The notes below the pieces were generated by a model, which was not told the origin of the DNA, did no database searches, and saw only the letters and a list, made by a program, of their open reading frames with translations. A DNA stretch of 10,244 bases from Hyphomicrobium_A sp964620915 (GTDB taxonomy: Bacteria; Pseudomonadota; Alphaproteobacteria; Rhizobiales; Hyphomicrobiaceae). Positions 1 to 7,049 of this stretch are shown here, one piece after another. The stretch covers positions 1 through 10,244 of the forward strand of contig CAZUKP010000093.1 of assembly GCA_964620915.1 (NCBI GenBank). The letters are read 5' to 3'. Position 1 is the stretch's first letter, and each line of letters opens with the position of its first letter. A program made the translations under genes and the position numbers.

Positions 1-1
1 C

Positions 2-664
2 ATTCCACTCAAGAACCTGCGCGAAATTGGTGGGCGTTCGTTGGTAGGGCGGGTAGGCGACGTAATTTCAGGGGTACCAGAGATTGATCGTGCAGTGGTT
101 TCGACCGATCATGCAGCCATCGCGCAGGCCGCGGAGGCCTCTGGCATCGCTGCGCCCTTTGTGCGTCCGCACGATATCTCCGGGGATTTTGTCGGCGACT
201 GCGAGGTTTTGGTACATGCTCTTAAAGCGATGGAAACGATCGATAGTCAGCACTACGACATAATCGTGATGCTCCAGCCAACCTCACCCCTACGCACGCC
301 AACGCAAGTATCGACTGCGATTCGCATGCTTGTTGAGGGGCAGTGGGACTCGGTGTGGACAGTGTCGCTCACGGACCCCAAGTATCATCCACTCAAGGCG
401 CTTACGATAGAAGGTGCCAAACTCAGCTATTACGATCAAGCAGCGGGAAAGATCATAGCTCGCCAGCAATTGGAGCCTTTGTACCACCGCAACGGCCTAG
501 CCTACGCAATGACTCGCGAATGCATTCTTGACCAAAAAACCATCATGGGAAAAAAGACCGGCGCTCTACTTGTCGATGGTGAGTATATCTCAATTGATAC
601 CGAGTTTGACTTAGCGCAAGCAGAGATTAGGTTAATTCGACAGGAACGTGATGCCCCCTGTTGA
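2..664 (+). CDS. CMP-nonulosonate cytidylyltransferase (NeuA/PseF/LegF-like), 5' end missing
   Basis: The protein transfers CMP from CTP to a nine-carbon acid sugar (sialic, legionaminic or pseudaminic acid), giving the donor used by a glycosyltransferase in the cytoplasm. The frame is open from base 2 and begins IPLKNL, the segment that normally follows the N-terminal nucleotide-binding loop (PARGGSKR-type) of this family. Perhaps 10 to 15 residues are therefore lost beyond the left edge, and a TTG at 41 is not a real start. Visible family marks are VVSTD near residue 32, QPTSPLR near 92-98, RNGLAY near 163-168 and SIDTEFDL near 197-204. The 220 visible residues fit the usual length of about 225-235. 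Family membership is firm. Which nonulosonate it activates cannot be told, because the synthase genes that would decide it are not in the window. The next ORF starts 24 bases after the stop. Confidence 0.9.
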   Translation: MPLKNLREIGGRSLVGRVGDVISGVPEIDRAVVSTDHAAIAQAAEASGIAAPFVRPHDISGDFVGDCEVLVHALKAMETIDSQHYDIIVMLQPTSPLRTPTQVSTAIRMLVEGQWDSVWTVSLTDPKYHPLKALTIEGAKLSYYDQAAGKIIARQQLEPLYHRNGLAYAMTRECILDQKTIMGKKTGALLVDGEYISIDTEFDLAQAEIRLIRQERDAPC

Positions 665-688
665 TGCTGGACCAAACAGCTCGCCGAG

Positions 689-916
689 ATGCCCGCTGCG
701 GAGCAAATTCGGCGTCAAAGCACGCAACACATGACAATCAAGAGCTCACACGTACTCGCACATAAGCGCGATTTCGCCGTTGACCGCCATGCGCTATTAC
801 TAAAAATCGTCCGCTCAGATGCCGAGCATGAAAAGGTCAGTGCAGTTCCTAACTACACTATCGCCCTGGAATTCATCAAATTTAACGGTGCTGTCACTTG
901 CGACTTGGCCCACTGA
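689..916 (+). CDS. Probable N-terminal part of the GT92 gene, out of frame with the rest
   Basis: This 75-residue ORF lies just downstream of the cytidylyltransferase and overlaps the 5' end of the GT92 reading frame by 19 bases. It may start at ATG 689 or ATG 731. Neither has a clear ribosome binding site. Its sequence alternates hydrophobic and charged residues (HALLLKIVRSD, TIALEFIKF, AVTCDL), as expected of beta-strands. Codon third positions look coding. The frame ends CDLAH then TGA, while the GT92 frame carries PLNLDLA at the same point. One extra C in the GGCCC run at 907-911 would join them as CDLAPLNLDLA and give a single protein of about 377 to 391 residues. I infer that it is the head of a split GT92 gene rather than a separate small gene. 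A sequencing error, a real inactivating mutation or an independent hypothetical protein are all possible. Confidence 0.42.
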   Translation: MPAAEQIRRQSTQHMTIKSSHVLAHKRDFAVDRHALLLKIVRSDAEHEKVSAVPNYTIALEFIKFNGAVTCDLAH

Positions 917-1863
917 ACCTAGATTTAGCGAGTGGATCGAGGCAGCCGCGAGTGGTGCTGCCGTATCGCGCAGCATCAAATCCGAGCCGTTACTTGTCCG
1001 TCGTCGCCATCTTCAAAAACGAGGACCGGTATCTTGCCGAATGGCTTGAGTTCCATCGCCTAGCAGGTGTCGAACACGCTTACCTTTATGATAACGGCAG
1101 CACTGACAAATCAACCGCCATTTTGAAGCGCTTCATCCAAGAGGGCTTCGTCACGGTGATACCATGGGCCCTCCCGTGGCAGGCTGCAGGTGTCACCGCG
1201 CAGACACTAGCCTACGCGCATGCAATCATGAATTACGGGGATGACTGGCGATGGATGGCGCCCATCGATCTCGATGAGTTCTTGTTCTCAACGGAAGAGC
1301 AAAGTCTCCCTGAGGTTTTGCGAGATTATGAAGATCTGCCCGCCCTCGTGACTTTCTGGACGATGTTCGGATTTTGTGGAAACGATCGTCCGCCTGACGG
1401 CCTAGTTATCGAGAATTACATGCTGCGAGCGCCGTTTCCGACCCACGCAAAGCCAAAAAGTATCATAAATCCGGCAGAAGTCGTCGGAGTCTCTAACCCA
1501 CATCTGTTCGATCTGAATTGCGGTCCAAGACGAGCATTCACCGAAACGCGACAGCTGTTCGAGAAGCAGGAGGGCCTGTTGCGTAAAACAGAACTAGGTC
1601 CGCGCGTGAGTTCTCGTCTCCGTCTCAATCACTACTACACACGGTCTCGCAGCGAGTTCGATGCCAAAGTCAATTCAAAAAAGAGGCGTTGCATAAATGA
1701 CGGAAAGAAGCTTATCAGGATTGCCAACCTCATTGAGGCAGGATCGTTTCGCGATGAGGAGATACTTCGATTTGCGCCTGAGCTCAAAGAACGCTTATCT
1801 GCAGCGCAAACATCGCAATCGCTAGATGAGTCAGTGGGCGAATATGCCACTTTGAATCGATAA
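898..1863 (+). CDS. GT92-type glycosyltransferase (GT-A fold), possibly frameshifted at its N-terminus
   Basis: This is a predicted cytoplasmic sugar transferase. From about residue 33 it shows the pattern of bacterial GT92 and related GT-A enzymes: a strand and NE pair (SVVAIFKNEDRYLAEW), then HAYLYDNGSTDKS near 60-72. A metal-binding DLDEF follows near 124-128, then VTFWTMFG near 151-158, and a late NHYYTRS near 244-250 before a basic helix. The frame opens only at 886, after a TAA at 883. The TTG at 898 is the first usable start, with GTG at 952 or 955 as alternatives, and none has a good ribosome binding site. That weak start, with a coding-like ORF just upstream in another frame, suggests that the true N-terminus was cut off by a one-base change near 908-911. 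The catalytic part itself looks intact. Donor and acceptor are unknown. Confidence 0.8.
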   Translation: MRLGPLNLDLASGSRQPRVVLPYRAASNPSRYLSVVAIFKNEDRYLAEWLEFHRLAGVEHAYLYDNGSTDKSTAILKRFIQEGFVTVIPWALPWQAAGVTAQTLAYAHAIMNYGDDWRWMAPIDLDEFLFSTEEQSLPEVLRDYEDLPALVTFWTMFGFCGNDRPPDGLVIENYMLRAPFPTHAKPKSIINPAEVVGVSNPHLFDLNCGPRRAFTETRQLFEKQEGLLRKTELGPRVSSRLRLNHYYTRSRSEFDAKVNSKKRRCINDGKKLIRIANLIEAGSFRDEEILRFAPELKERLSAAQTSQSLDESVGEYATLNR

Positions 1864-1918
1864 TTCACGCGCTCACGCTTGGCGCTAGGCCCGTCGGCCT
1901 GTAGGGCGCTCGGCAGCC

Positions 1919-2068
1919 ATGGCACGCACCGAAGACCATGGATTGAAGGACAGCGCAGAGTCTCAACGGTATATGACCAGGCAATTCTTCGGCTCCGACC
2001 CCGCCAACCCACTAAACGAACGAAGCGGCAGCTTGGCATTTTCACCGCGAATGCGCCGTCATTTGTGA
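1919..2068 (+). CDS. Possible small ORF of 49 codons, unknown
   Basis: ATG 1919 opens a 49-residue frame ending at TGA 2066-2068. It contains the stretches RQFFGSDPANPLNERSG and SLAFSPRMRRHL. I do not recognise it. Third codon positions favour G or C over most of its length, as in a real coding sequence, and the composition is balanced. Against it, the only upstream purine run (AGGGCG at about 1903-1908) is a poor and somewhat distant ribosome binding site, and the region lies in an otherwise gene-poor gap. It could be a small gene, the remnant of a longer decayed gene or chance. Its stop codon falls inside the hairpin at 2055-2072. Confidence 0.22.
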   Translation: MARTEDHGLKDSAESQRYMTRQFFGSDPANPLNERSGSLAFSPRMRRHL

Positions 2069-2072
2069 CGGC
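2055..2072. repeat. Perfect 7-bp inverted repeat (hairpin) in the intergenic gap
   Basis: GCCGTCA, a TTTG loop and TGACGGC form a perfect 7-bp stem with a 4-base loop. It is not followed by a T-run on either strand, so it does not look like a standard intrinsic terminator. It could be an operator half-site pair, an mRNA stability element or part of a Rho-dependent end. A related TGACGG recurs about 18 bases further on, near 2084-2089. It lies about 110 bases before the next gene. Confidence 0.45.
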
Positions 2073-2129
2073 AAGAACGAGTATGACGGTCCGCGAAACT
2101 AAGGCACGATCGTTAGCAAGTCCTACTCT

Positions 2130-2189
2130 AGGAGCTGAAGTGTGATGGTAGCTGACTTTTCACGTTTTAGGGCGAGCGCACTTTGGTAA
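2130..2189 (+). promoter_or_regulatory. Strong ribosome binding site with a 14-codon ORF overlapping the next start
   Basis: AGGAG at 2130-2134 is the best Shine-Dalgarno match in the gap. Ten bases after it ATG 2145 opens a frame of 14 codons (MVADFSRFRASALW) ending at TAA 2187-2189, just inside the TTG-started gene at 2183. Ribosomes ending here would be placed on that weak start, so translational coupling is plausible. The alternative is that this is the original start of the downstream gene, cut off by a one-base deletion near 2180. The peptide itself carries no recognisable feature. Confidence 0.35.
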
Positions 2190-3562
2190 GTAGCTCATCG
2201 AAGCCGACTGTTGTTTTGCCGATTGAAACGGTCGCAAGAGAACTTGATAGTAAGTTTGTGACTGCAGCGGCGCTTGCGGGGCGGGGCTTACGCGCTGTTG
2301 TTGCGCACAAAGAAACGGCCTGGCGGATAGGTGACGAGTCGAGGCGCATAGTGTGGGTCGGCAAGAATCTATTTTCCGATCATTCTGCTAACCACTTTGC
2401 GGATCGACTTATCGGAAGAGGCTCTGCGATCCTCTTCATTCAGGACGAGGGAGGTATTTTCCAGGTCGACACATGGATACACAACGTGCTTCAGAAGCAG
2501 CATGTTGATTTGGTGCGTTCGCGCAATATAGACCGAGTTCTGATGTGGGGTGGGCGTCAGAAGGAAGTATTCGATTCGTATGCCCCGGACTCCGCCTCTT
2601 CCGTTGTGGTCACCGGAAGCCCGCGTTTTGATCTCTGTTTGCCACAATTTTCTTGGATGACTCGTGAGTCGACCGATATGATCAAGGCGCGCTACGGGTC
2701 ATATATCTTGGCGTGCACGCGCTTCACTGCGATCGCTCACTCGCAAGGCATGCATGACCCGTTTCGCCGTAAACTTAATCCACGCATCTGGCCGGATGAC
2801 TATGACGCGCACAAGCTTGGGAATTTGTGGTTTTCGAAATGGCGGCGTGACGTCCATGATTTTGCCGATTTCGTTTTCCTTGTTAAGTCGATTGCCGGTA
2901 AATATCCCGAGCGCCGTATAGTGCTTCGTCCACATCCCAGCGAATCCATTGAGTTCTATGAGGTGGCTTTCTCGACGGTAGCGAATGTCACGGTTGTTCG
3001 CGAAGGTGATATCCTAAGCTGGCTTCGAGGTGCCGATCTAATCGTGCATAGCGACTGCACAACTGGGATCGAGGGGGTGATCGCAGGGCGACCTGTTTTA
3101 AATTACCTTCCCGCGGACGCTCCACGCGGTGAGACCGACATCGAAGTAGCGAGAGAGGCCGGCATCGTAGTCGCATCGCTTCATGATGCAATGGAAGCCA
3201 CTGAATCGCTACTTTCGAGCAAACCAGTCGCACATGTGTGGTCGGCGCACGCTACCAGCATCCTCAACAATCTTAAGTGGGAATCAATTCCCCTGGTGGT
3301 AGAGGAAGTACTAGAGGTGGTTAAGCAAAGGAAGATTGAGAGCACGGAACTTGTGTTGCCGGCGAAACGTCCGATCAAGAAGTTTATGAAGAATATGACC
3401 GGTAGAACCCGGCTCTACCCCGATGCCTATATTGCATCAAAGCGACCTCCGCTTAAGCGCGAGCATCTTGAGCGGCTTCTTGATGGTTGCAAAAAGCACG
3501 GAATCGGGGCTGGGCGTATTGTCGACTTCGAACCGCAGTATGCAGTCATCGACCCCGATTGA
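2183..3562 (+). CDS. Surface carbohydrate biosynthesis protein, GT-B-like (TIGR04396-like)
   Basis: This 459-residue protein matches the 'surface carbohydrate biosynthesis protein' pattern. It begins with VVLPIETVARELDSK, followed by a GRG turn near 33-35. Next come IQDEGG near 86-91, RVLMWGGRQKEVF near 118-130, VVTGSPRFD near 142-150, VLRPHPSE near 247-254 and a GT-B-like C-terminal loop SDCTTGIEG near 290-298. The DEG, HP and Ser/Thr-rich sites occur in the order known in bacterial sialyltransferase families and in glycerol-phosphate polymerases. I infer a cytoplasmic glycosyl or glycosyl-phosphate transferase. Its presence beside a CMP-nonulosonate synthetase makes a nonulosonate transferase possible but unproven. 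TTG 2183 is the only start near the family N-terminus, because a TAG lies in frame at 2168; AGGG at 2169-2172 may serve as its ribosome binding site. There is no signal peptide. The next gene follows after 12 bases. Confidence 0.8.
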   Translation: MVSSSSKPTVVLPIETVARELDSKFVTAAALAGRGLRAVVAHKETAWRIGDESRRIVWVGKNLFSDHSANHFADRLIGRGSAILFIQDEGGIFQVDTWIHNVLQKQHVDLVRSRNIDRVLMWGGRQKEVFDSYAPDSASSVVVTGSPRFDLCLPQFSWMTRESTDMIKARYGSYILACTRFTAIAHSQGMHDPFRRKLNPRIWPDDYDAHKLGNLWFSKWRRDVHDFADFVFLVKSIAGKYPERRIVLRPHPSESIEFYEVAFSTVANVTVVREGDILSWLRGADLIVHSDCTTGIEGVIAGRPVLNYLPADAPRGETDIEVAREAGIVVASLHDAMEATESLLSSKPVAHVWSAHATSILNNLKWESIPLVVEEVLEVVKQRKIESTELVLPAKRPIKKFMKNMTGRTRLYPDAYIASKRPPLKREHLERLLDGCKKHGIGAGRIVDFEPQYAVIDPD

Positions 3563-3574
3563 GAGCTCACCGCC

Positions 3575-4564
3575 ATGTCGAGCGTAGGTGGTCGCACCGT
3601 TGACATGCCGGATCGACTCATCACCGTAGGCATAACTTGCTACAATGCGGCTGACACAATAGCGCGTGCGATCGATAGCGCGCTACGCCAAGATTGGCCC
3701 GATCTCGAGGTGATCATCATAGACGATGGGTCCACGGATGGGTCAATCAGTATTATCGAGGAACGCATATCTGAAGAGCCACGGGCGCGGCTTATTGTGC
3801 ACGAATACAATATGGGCGTGGCAGCAGCACGCAACACGGTCATAAAAAACGCGCGCGGCGAATTCATCGCCTATTTCGACGACGACGACGAAAGCTCACC
3901 CGATCGCCTGCAAATGCAAAGGGAACGCATCATTGGCTATGAGCGATCTTCAAGTGCACAACTAGTACTCTGCTACACAAACCGTCACGTCGTTGAGTAT
4001 GGCGAAAAGCAGCCAAGTCACGAAAGCCTCGGTATCGGTTATAGATCACCTGAGCCACATGGGCCTGCTGTAGTCGACTTCCTACTCTCGGTTGGCACCG
4101 ATCCCCGGTACTCCTGGGGACAATTGGGCTCTTGCACTCTGATGGCTCGCCGGCAAAGTTTCATCGAAATTGGTGCCTTTGACGCAAACTTTCGACGCTG
4201 CGCCGAATTGGATCTGGCCGTTCGTGCAGCGTTCATGGGCGCGCATTTTATCGCGGTCGATCGACCTCTCATTACACAGTATAAGACCTGGAGCGCCGAC
4301 AAAGCGAGCGCGGAACCGTTGAAGTACCAAATTCGGCTGCGAAAGAAGCACCGCGACTATCTCAAATCGCGCCACTCTTATTGGACCTCGCTCGCGATTG
4401 CTCGTGCAAATTTTCAAGGCTTTCGAAACGAGTTCTGGAAAAGCAGAGCCTGGAGGTTTTTGGCGTGTACCCTCAGCCCGCGCCTACTGCGCGCCGAGCT
4501 CCGGAGACGTCTTCGCTCTGAACCAGGCGTAAATCCGAGAACTACAAGAAATTTCGACGCATGA
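3575..4564 (+). CDS. Family 2 glycosyltransferase A (GT-A)
   Basis: This is a cytoplasmic inverting glycosyltransferase using a nucleotide sugar. The GT2 core is clear: LITVGITCYNAADTI near 15-29, IIIDDGSTDGS near 47-57, GVAAARN near 81-87 and FIAYFDDDDESSPDR near 97-111, which carries the metal-binding DXD. An ELDLAVR segment near 211-217 takes the place of the ED catalytic-base region. The basic C-terminal tail, rich in Arg and Leu from about 285 on, may sit on the membrane. ATG 3575 follows a modest GAGAG site at 3561-3565. ATG 3605 is an in-frame alternative that would begin MPDRLITVG and fits the family more tightly. The stop overlaps the next start as ATGA, so the two are probably translationally coupled. 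It is paralogous to the GT2 genes at 7202 and 8157 and closer to the latter, since both have DDDDES. The sugar is unknown. Confidence 0.9.
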   Translation: MSSVGGRTVDMPDRLITVGITCYNAADTIARAIDSALRQDWPDLEVIIIDDGSTDGSISIIEERISEEPRARLIVHEYNMGVAAARNTVIKNARGEFIAYFDDDDESSPDRLQMQRERIIGYERSSSAQLVLCYTNRHVVEYGEKQPSHESLGIGYRSPEPHGPAVVDFLLSVGTDPRYSWGQLGSCTLMARRQSFIEIGAFDANFRRCAELDLAVRAAFMGAHFIAVDRPLITQYKTWSADKASAEPLKYQIRLRKKHRDYLKSRHSYWTSLAIARANFQGFRNEFWKSRAWRFLACTLSPRLLRAELRRRLRSEPGVNPRTTRNFDA

Positions 4565-5643
4565 GCGAGTCGCGCGAGGATTTAGGAAGACCATCGAGTA
4601 TTCCACAGCCACGCTCTGGGTCAACACAGCTTATTATGAATAAATGCACGAAAGGGGGCCTTAGCGGTTGTGGGTGCATATACGTTGCGTATGGGTACGA
4701 ATATCTAATGATGGCAACCTATTCAGCTACCACCATAAAGCGGCATACTCCCAATCTTGCAATCACACTTGTGACGAACGTTCCTGTTCAAAAAATTCTG
4801 CACGGGGGGTCATCACTGTTCGAAAAAATCATTTACGAGGACGTCGAGCAAAGCTCCAATCGATTGAGCAAGCTCGCAATAAACTTACACTCGCCGTACG
4901 AGAAAACACTCTATCTCGACTGCGACACCGAAATTGAGGCCGATATTTCTCCGATGTTTGGCCTGCTGGATACGTACGAGTTTGCCGCCCGACCGTTTCC
5001 AGATGGGACCCCCCATATGATCGAAGTGTTTGATGGGATAAGTGCTCCAGAATTGGGACTGTCGATGTGCAATGGAGGGGTGTTTTTCGTCCGCAAATGC
5101 CACCGTACAAGTGAATTTTTTGCCCGCTGGCGGGAAAATTATCACGCGATGGGATTTGGTACAGATCAGCCCTCTCTAGGTAAGACACTCTACAATATGC
5201 CGGAACTACGGTTCCTCCCATTGAGCTCGTATTGGAATGCGTGGCCCTGGGAATACGAATTTGTGCGACGCCCCGATGTCCGCATATTCCATTACCGTGA
5301 GCCAGCAACGTGCCCGGATGTAGCTCGAAAAATCTGGCGGACATTTCGAAATCTTGAAATCAAACTCGACTTATCGCTTTTTCGCAACGAGCAACATGCC
5401 TCTGAAAGTGAAATGGAGAAAAAAAGATTCATCACGCTTTATTATTGGTATGCGAAATTGCTCCTTCCTTTCGACTCTAGAAGAGGTCGTCGTTGGCTCT
5501 TTTCACAACGCAAAGGATATGTGAAGCGCTTTATGACTGCATTCTTTAGGCTACGTGCAAGGTTGACTGGCGAGCCTAGTGCAGTAACGCCCTATCGTGA
5601 CCACAAAAGAATAGGCCCGTCTGCGCGAGTGCGCGAAAGGTAA
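4561..5643 (+). CDS. GT8-like nucleotide-sugar transferase (GT-A)
   Basis: This is a predicted retaining-type sugar transferase of the GT8 or nucleotide-diphospho-sugar transferase group. The core begins near residue 39 with CIYVAYGYEYLMMATYSA. It continues with ITLVTN near 68-73, then TLYLDCDTEIEADISPMF near 116-133, which includes the metal-binding DCD. MCNGGVFFVRK near 169-179 and GTDQPSL near 200-206 follow, then a late FHYRE near 243-247 that is typical of the metal-binding His region. The C-terminus (about 290-360) is basic and may contact the membrane. The ATG at 4561 overlaps the previous stop as ATGA. A second in-frame ATG at 4636 (residue 26) would remove a Ser/Pro-rich leader of doubtful value and cannot be excluded. 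A 123-base gap follows. Fold assignment is firm; the exact family and substrate are not. Confidence 0.8.
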   Translation: MSESREDLGRPSSIPQPRSGSTQLIMNKCTKGGLSGCGCIYVAYGYEYLMMATYSATTIKRHTPNLAITLVTNVPVQKILHGGSSLFEKIIYEDVEQSSNRLSKLAINLHSPYEKTLYLDCDTEIEADISPMFGLLDTYEFAARPFPDGTPHMIEVFDGISAPELGLSMCNGGVFFVRKCHRTSEFFARWRENYHAMGFGTDQPSLGKTLYNMPELRFLPLSSYWNAWPWEYEFVRRPDVRIFHYREPATCPDVARKIWRTFRNLEIKLDLSLFRNEQHASESEMEKKRFITLYYWYAKLLLPFDSRRGRRWLFSQRKGYVKRFMTAFFRLRARLTGEPSAVTPYRDHKRIGPSARVRER

Positions 5644-5766
5644 GTGTGTTCAGTTAGGAAGCGACTGAGGTGCTGCGGAGACGCTCTTTGATGATCCCGG
5701 AATTTCCCTATTAATCTTTCAACGCGCGCCGACAAGCTAAGGGTTGTTGGCATCGCGATCGTCACT

Positions 5767-7020
5767 TTGCTCAAGGTCACCCGTGCGCGCCAGCCAATCA
5801 GCTGGTTCAGAACGTTGCCATCAAGTAATTCCGATTCCATACCGCCTCGCGATCGAGTGATCGGGTATGTCGTTGGAGCTTTTGTGCCAATTTGGTCGGG
5901 AGCGATGCTTTGGTTGTGCTGGAAGGGTGGCACTCTGGACCTGGACTACGATAATTACGTGCGGCAATGGCAGCTTCTCCTTGACGGATCGGATCCATGG
6001 TCGACGGATAATGCATATGGACCTCTCCACACGGCCCTAGGCCTCTTGCTGCCTCTGGGTCCGCTAGCGCCGAAGTTCTTCATGATCGGCCTGATGATTG
6101 TGGCAAATGCCGTGCTTCTATTCGAACTCATGCGCCGCCGTGGGACATGCGAGACCCAAGTAATTTATTTGCTCGCGGTACCGACCAATATGCTTCTTAT
6201 CGGCATGGGCGTGATATTCGGCTCCAATGACGTGTTGGTCGCGGGGCTCTTGGTGATCGCCGTGCTGCTGACACGAAGCAATCGCCTACTAGCCGCGGGG
6301 GCTTTTGTCGGGTTGGCAGCGCTGACGAAATATTATCCACTTCTGTTGCTACCATTCTTCGCGCTGGATAAAGGTTGTTTACGCTGGTCTGTCGTTGCGA
6401 GCGGAACGGTAGTCTTTCTCTTCGGTTTCATCGGCGCCGTTGCGATTTGGGGGCACGGCCCTATCGAATCCCTAATATATGGCTCAAGCCGTGAACCTAA
6501 GCTGCTATCGATACTGGCAGCAATGAAAAGTGTACTTGGCGAGACCGAGACCATCGATTGGCTGGTTCGATACAACACTCTTTTTGTGTTGTCGGGGACC
6601 ATCGCCGCCCTCTTGTTCGCCTTAAAATCAAAAATTCATTTTCTGGAAGGCATTGTTCTCGGATACCTAATTATTCTGACTGTCTATAAAACCGGCCATC
6701 AGCAATTCTATATTCCCTGGCTATTCATGGTTGCTTGTCTGCCATTAGCCAAAAGGGCATCGGCAGACCATATGGCGCTGATCCTTATGCCCGGTGTCCT
6801 CCTTCTATCATTTTACCAATTCGGCTATCAGTTCGGAGATTCCTACCGAAATGTTTTTGGTTGGGTGCGATCATACGGCGGATTCATCGCTTTCCCGATA
6901 AGTGCCGTCAGCATTGCGGCATGTGTTGGGTTTCTCCTAAGGAACCGCGACGACGGAACGTCAAACGGATCATCGCCTTCCAATCCGCTTTCTCGCACGG
7001 CGATCGTGCAAGCCGATTAG
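5767..7020 (+). CDS. Multi-pass GT87-like glycosyltransferase (GT-C, polyprenyl-phosphate-sugar type)
   Basis: This integral membrane protein has many hydrophobic segments, the first at about residues 31-52 and later ones near 102-121, 133-148, 153-168, 174-200 and 207-229, with several more to about 400. After the first segment comes DLDYDNY (58-64), in the place of the acidic periplasmic-loop motif of GT-C enzymes. NAYGPLH near 82-88, FGSNDVLVAG near 151-160 and GLAALTKYYPLLLLP near 182-196 are the pattern of GT87 alpha-mannosyltransferase-like proteins. Such enzymes use a polyprenyl-phosphate sugar on the outer face of the inner membrane. The start is uncertain: TTG 5767 lacks a ribosome binding site, the frame is open back to 5695 without ATG, and GTG 5857 would begin right at the first membrane segment. 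A Wzy-type polymerase is the main alternative, but the TKYYP region argues for GT87. Confidence 0.75.
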   Translation: MLKVTRARQPISWFRTLPSSNSDSIPPRDRVIGYVVGAFVPIWSGAMLWLCWKGGTLDLDYDNYVRQWQLLLDGSDPWSTDNAYGPLHTALGLLLPLGPLAPKFFMIGLMIVANAVLLFELMRRRGTCETQVIYLLAVPTNMLLIGMGVIFGSNDVLVAGLLVIAVLLTRSNRLLAAGAFVGLAALTKYYPLLLLPFFALDKGCLRWSVVASGTVVFLFGFIGAVAIWGHGPIESLIYGSSREPKLLSILAAMKSVLGETETIDWLVRYNTLFVLSGTIAALLFALKSKIHFLEGIVLGYLIILTVYKTGHQQFYIPWLFMVACLPLAKRASADHMALILMPGVLLLSFYQFGYQFGDSYRNVFGWVRSYGGFIAFPISAVSIAACVGFLLRNRDDGTSNGSSPSNPLSRTAIVQAD

Positions 7021-7049
7021 GTGGCATAAGTGAGGAGCGAACAAGAGCC

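Larger units (their letters stand above)
1864..2182 (+). other. Largest intergenic stretch, about 319 bases
   Basis: This gap separates the GT92 gene from the surface-carbohydrate gene and is the likeliest place for a transcription boundary. It holds a weak 5-bp inverted repeat (AGGCC/GGCCT, 1887-1900), a possible 49-codon ORF, a perfect 7-bp hairpin at 2055-2072 and a short ORF with a strong Shine-Dalgarno site near its right end. No convincing -35/-10 pair and no hairpin with a T-run was seen. Confidence 0.6.

Noticed and set aside
664..765. 33-codon ORF starting at TGATG with the cytidylyltransferase stop
   Set aside because: The TGATG overlap is attractive, but the nearest purine site (AGGA, 642-645) is too far away and the peptide is a low-information Thr/Arg/Ala string. 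The frame at 689-916 looks far more coding.
1887..1900. AGGCC/GGCCT inverted repeat after the GT92 stop
   Set aside because: The 5-bp stem has no T-run, which is too little to call a terminator.
1635..2045. 136-residue open frame on the minus strand
   Set aside because: Two thirds of it is the antisense of the GT92 3' end. The composition is Ser/Arg-rich, as expected of a shadow frame, with no recognisable domain.
3401..3419. Inverted repeat GGTAGA/TCTACC
   Set aside because: It lies inside the coding sequence of the surface-carbohydrate gene and has no T-run; it is explained by the GRTRLYP codons.
4829..5344. 171-residue open frame on the minus strand
   Set aside because: It lies wholly antisense to the catalytic core of the GT8-like gene, whose motifs are clear; no domain is visible in it.
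6735..7049. 5' part of a + strand frame running to 7205
   Set aside because: It overlaps the conserved membrane segments of the GT87-like gene in another frame and is rich in Arg, Pro and Cys. Only the part from ATG 7050 was kept as a possible ORF.
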